Below are positions 60,190 through 64,000 of a stretch of DNA of 64,000 nucleotides, piece by piece. Below the pieces are notes generated by a model. It saw nothing but the letters and a program-made list of their open reading frames with translations, was not told the DNA's origin and did no database searches. Location: NCBI RefSeq assembly GCF_021347895.1, contig NC_067113.1, forward strand, positions 934,467 to 998,466. Direction: 5' to 3'. Numbering within the stretch: the stretch's first letter is position 1; the number at the start of each line of letters is the position of its first letter. Source of the stretch: Acanthochromis polyacanthus. Its lineage: Eukaryota; Chordata; Actinopteri; Pomacentridae. Made by a program: the position numbers and the translations under genes.

Positions 60190-60520
60190 GGTAGTTACTA
60201 GAGGTACGGACCCGTACCCGTAGCCTGTGGCCTACGGATACGGCACTTTCCATTTGCCAATCAGATACGCGAGATCTGGTTACGTGACTCTCGGTAGACG
60301 CTAGCGGTACGGACCCGTAGCATCGGTACTACAGGTACGGAGCCTAAACCTGACCCTAACACTAACCTTTGCTTACCTTTCAACAGTTTTCAGTGGTTAG
60401 CAGCTTCTTGACTCGCGAGACTCGCGTACGGGTCCGTATCTGTCTGGCAAATGGAAAGTGCCGTATCCGTAGGCCACAGGCTACGGGTACGGGTACGGGT
60501 CCGTATCTGTAGACACTACC
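60190..60520. mobile_element. palindromic MULE-like MITE with perfect 9 bp TSD
   Basis: It starts ggtagttactagaggtacgg and ends with an imperfect complement ...tctgtagacactacc. The 9 bp ttgcaatta lies on both sides (60181-60189, 60521-60529). The arms, about 80 bp, contain repeated gtacggacccgta words and the shared block cctgtggcctacggatacgg. No coding capacity. The MULE call rests on TSD length. Confidence 0.8.
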
Positions 60521-60529
60521 TTGCAATTA

Positions 60530-61289
60530 GGGCTAGGAAGTACAATGTGTAATAGCAGCTTGCTGTAGATTCTGGCATAGTGTTTGTAAATCATGAGACC
60601 GATGTAATGAGGACAATTCATGGATGACAACTGGATCAAAGCATCTTTGAAACAGCAAAGCTTGTCATGTTCCAGGCCCTGTGGGGGATGTGCTGGAACA
60701 AGTCTGATTCCAAATCCTTACAGGACTTAAAGGACATGTGTGTAAAATTTGCAAGGCTTTGTTCAAAGAAATGAAACACAGTATCCACAATTATGGTTTT
60801 AGTAGTGTTGTCTGTACTAAAAATAATGTGTTTTCTTTAATAAGGCCTCCATACAGGAAGCAGATCATCTTCCTACAGTAGCTGAGGACTGACAACCCAA
60901 ACACTGGATCTAGAGGGGAGGGGGCCTTTTGCATTTTTATGTGGAAGAGAAAGCCACCATAGGTTCTCCTACACACTTGGAAAGCACAGATGAAGGGGAA
61001 ATGTTCACTGGGTTGCAATCTGCAACCTCACAGTTAACGCTACTAAAACTTTCACGCTGGGCCTGCTGGTGCCAGACAACACAGAGCAGCTTCAGAGGTC
61101 TTGTACAGTCCCGGCCTTGGCGTGTCAGAGCTGTTTTGGCAGAGCACGAAGGACTAACACAATACCTATCAGAGGTGGCTACAATGTTTTAGTTCATCAT
61201 GGCACATACTGATCTGGTTGTATTGTTCCGTTTTATTTTGGTCCAGTATTATGAGATTTACCGGCCGGCCAGCAGGCAGATGGTTCCCC
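60530..61289. other. intron, no clear feature
   Basis: Unassigned intron sequence. Confidence 0.4.
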
Positions 61290-61458
61290 CACATAAAGAG
61301 CTGGGTTCTGCTCCAGGTTTTTTCCCTGTTATAGGGTGTTTTTCTTGCCACTGTCTCCTTTGGCCTGCTCTGGGGGTCAGGCATATGGGTTCTGTAAAGT
61401 GTCTTGAGACAATTTGACTGTAATTGGCACTATATGAATAAAATTGAATTAAGATTGA
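61290..61458 (+). repeat. fish retroposon 3' end, copy 2
   Basis: It has the same core as the copy at 40780: ggttctgctccaggtttttt, gtgtcttgagacaatttgac and ggcactatatgaataaaatt, ending in ttgaatta units. Confidence 0.75.
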
Positions 61459-61689
61459 AGCCTGGCTTATTGCATGTATTTGTTTGCATGTTTTTTAGCT
61501 TTTGCATGGAGCTGATGGTGGTAGGGATTTATTTTATAAGGTAGATAATTGGGCAATACAACAGAAGCTTTTGGTGGAAACGAGTGTGCTTTAGCAAAAG
61601 CTATGTCCCTTCCGCCATTGCTGCTCCTAATCACTGGTCGTATGTTTCCCACCCATCGCTCACCAGTATGCATGTGTTCCTGTGGTCCT

Positions 61690-61785
61690 GTGAGTAACTG
61701 TTCAGGATGTGTGTATTTTGTATGTACTTGACAGTGCCTGTGATGACAAATAAAGGACAATAAAGGTCTATCTATCTAAATGTTC
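61690..61785 (+). repeat. LINE 3' tail with TCTA repeats
   Basis: The segment ttgtatgtacttgacagtgc, then caaataaaggacaataaagg and tctatctatct matches the tail type seen on the minus strand at 57776. Confidence 0.6.
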
Positions 61786-64000
61786 AAGATGTAATAGTCA
61801 TTTGGAGACTATGTTAACAAAACCATTACCTATGATAGAACTATTCAATAACACCAAAGCTGTGATGAACTGGAATTGTGTTTTGATTTGTTTTAATTCT
61901 TTCCTGTCATTCTCTCACCTAAATAAAGAGTGTAAAAATGGAGGGTGATGGTGGAGGCTATCAGACAGTCTGGCTAACAGGAAGATAACAGAATACTTGA
62001 ACTTGTTGTGTTACTTACGTTGTGAAAATTAATTTAATGTATCCCTTAAACACACATATTGATGTGTCTTTAATGCATTGTATCAAAATAGCAAATACAA
62101 ATGCTGATGTATTTGTATTTAGCATGGGGGTCAACTCCCATAGACCCCCATGCTAAAATGTCCACATTTACAGCAGAAATAAACATGTTTACAGTCTGAT
62201 ATTAAAGATGGTTTTGGTCTTTGTTGCAAATTCTTCTGCTATCTCAAATTGCTGAATGGCTGCTGAATGCTAAAATCCATCTAAAAAGATTGAAACAAAT
62301 GATTGAATTCGATCCACTGAAAATGTACATTAGACACTTTTAAAGTATGTTTTAAGCATGTTTGCTTGAAAGCGGAATCTCAGCCTACACCGAGTTTCTC
62401 CTGTGGCTAAATTTGGATTTGTAAAATCAGATAACTGTGATAACTAAGATACCCTGCTTTAGATGTTCATATGACAGCTGTAATCATCAGTGTATCGTCT
62501 CACTCTAGTAACACTACATGCATTATGTAAACACAGTGAATGAATTTATCTAGCAGACACCTAACAACCTGACTGACAGAAGGTACTTAGAATAAAGCGA
62601 CAGAGCAGGCAGGAGAAAAATGGAAAAAGAGAGGTTATTATCAGAAAGCCGAGCACGTCATTGTCCTTCCTGAGGACGCCTGAGACTCTTGTCTCAGGCT
62701 GGCTAAGCCAATAAACATCCAATTCTCCCCTGGGTTTGTCATGAAAGCGGCTGCTGATTGCGCTCTGGGAGCAGCTAATTTGTCAATTTATGTGGATAGA
62801 AAAATCCTTCTCAAGGGTTTAGAGATAGGAAGGAGGAACAGATGAGCTTTTGTGAACACAAAGTTCTAAATTAGTGGTGGTGCAGTGTGGGTGTCACTAC
62901 TGTGGGGAAAGCAAGGACGACTGCTTTAAACTGACAAGGACACTTGACCTCCTGAACCCTGACTTTAACTTCTACACTGATCTTAGTTGCATGATAAATA
63001 CAGCATTTCCCCACCAGTGTGACAGAATTTGCATTTTGGTCATCTGCACCACCTACATCACCTTCTCTGCTGGGTATTAGAAAGGGAACATTTTGAATTG
63101 GAAACATTTAAAATTGAAAGCATGACAAATAGTACTAATGAGAAAATATACAAACAGTGACATATTAAAGGAAAACCTGAACCCTTGATCCCTACAGGGA
63201 GGGATTCTGGTCTTTCTGTTATCCTGTGGAGGGGATTTTGCTGCCTCGGTTTGGTTCCACTTGGCCTTTTAGAGTGAAGAGTCACTGTAAATCCATACAA
63301 AGTTGTTCTAAGTAATCACCTTGCTGTTAAAACACTTCCATTCTGATGGGAGCGGTCTGTTCCAAGATAGCAATGTCTCCATTTATAGGTCACAAAGTAG
63401 TCACTGAGTGCTTTAATGAAACTGATGTGAATTATATGCTACGGCTTTCACAATCACTAGACCTCAACCCCACTGATCACAATAAGGGAGATGCACTAAC
63501 TGCTGGATAGCACTTACCACCACCACCATCAAAACATCAAATGAAGGAATATCTTTCAGAAAAATAGGGTTCCATCACCTTTAGCAGAGTTCCACAGACT
63601 TGGAGAATCAATGTCAAGGTAAACTCGAAGTGATTTCACAGTTTATGAAGTCACTTCGAGTTTGTCAACTTCCTGTATTTACAATACTGTGTAAAAGCTT
63701 AATTAACTTTAAGTGCTAAGATTTTTAACTTACAACTTGTCAAAACATGCCCACTCACAGATGAATAGAATATCTCATGACCACAGCGCATGTCAAGGTC
63801 AGGTATATATATTGGGATTTAGTCCCACACTCAAGACGTGGATGTGGGAGCAATAACCTGAAACCTTTTCACAAAGGGCACATCATTAGCATCAGCAGGA
63901 TGACTGGGTCAGATCATCACTAAAGCCAAAACACTTGTATGGTTAGCAGTGGTGCGTATCGATAGAATGGTCCAAAGATGGACAAACCATGAACCGGTAC
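61786..64000. other. intron, two small hairpins
   Basis: No exon is visible. Two near-perfect inverted repeats occur at 62118-62157 and 63621-63663. The missing first half of the PH domain must lie beyond 64000. Confidence 0.45.

Noticed and set aside
62680..62702. Hairpin gcctgagac/gtctcaggc as a terminator
   Set aside because: A 9 bp stem in a eukaryotic intron with no U-tract; likely chance.
57177..64000. Search for the first half of the PH domain (WFVLSD...FYYR-like exon)
   Set aside because: I found no match on the minus strand; the exon is expected above 64000.

Overview
The window is vertebrate, almost certainly teleost (probably percomorph) nuclear DNA. Its single host gene has short, strongly conserved exons with GT-AG introns. 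The rest is intron packed with fish-type DNA transposons (several DD34E Tc1 families, hAT-like and MULE-like non-autonomous elements), tRNA-derived SINEs, fish LINE tails, a Penelope-like fragment and long (CA)n microsatellites. The species call is inference.

Host gene: all 17 supported exons lie on the minus strand and belong to one gene, recognised from its protein as PLEKHA5 (PEPP2), a WW/PH-domain adaptor. In transcript order (high to low coordinate) they encode: the second half of the PH domain (57176-57076, 55413-55298); a very large exon with an expanded 9-residue repeat and the RTNSMQQLE motif (53813-52695); basic/serine-rich linker exons (39048-38762, 36923-36685, 32460-32377); the PEELTLLLIKLRRQQAELNS block (30972-30853); SHHLQRN (23285-23232); a coiled coil over six exons (16801-11814); a proline-rich cassette exon (8870-8709); and C-terminal motifs (7054-6929, 5570-5449, 169 to beyond position 1). 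Every junction keeps reading frame. The WW domains and first half of the PH domain must lie above 64000, and the C-terminus below 1. I saw no exon between 57177 and 64000.

Transposon layout: Tc1-A 529-2144 (-); an orphan Tc1 ITR at 2684; a Penelope-like EN fragment 3485-4177 with telomere-like flanks; nested hAT-like elements 7294-8191/7965-8117; a TIR element with an embedded LINE tail 9204-9862; a pogo/Tigger remnant near 11038; a head-to-head Tc1 pair 12785-13494 and 13503-15137; a SINE at 17745; a MULE-like element 18498-19046; a multi-level nest 23672-29561; a LINE/MITE-type repeat at 37703; a solo LTR 39631-40535; a decayed DNA element 42391-43993; Tc1-D 45156-46674; Tc1-E 47931-49170; a SINE at 52248; LINE remnants at 57776-59066; and a palindromic MULE-like element 60190-60520.

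The most interesting host signal is the PLEKHA5 exon at 52695-53813, where about 22 copies of a GEKYxLxKD unit (27 bp) stand where mammalian PLEKHA5, as I recall it, has one copy (EKYGFQKDG). Also notable are microsatellites that touch splice sites, and a five-layer nest of transposons.
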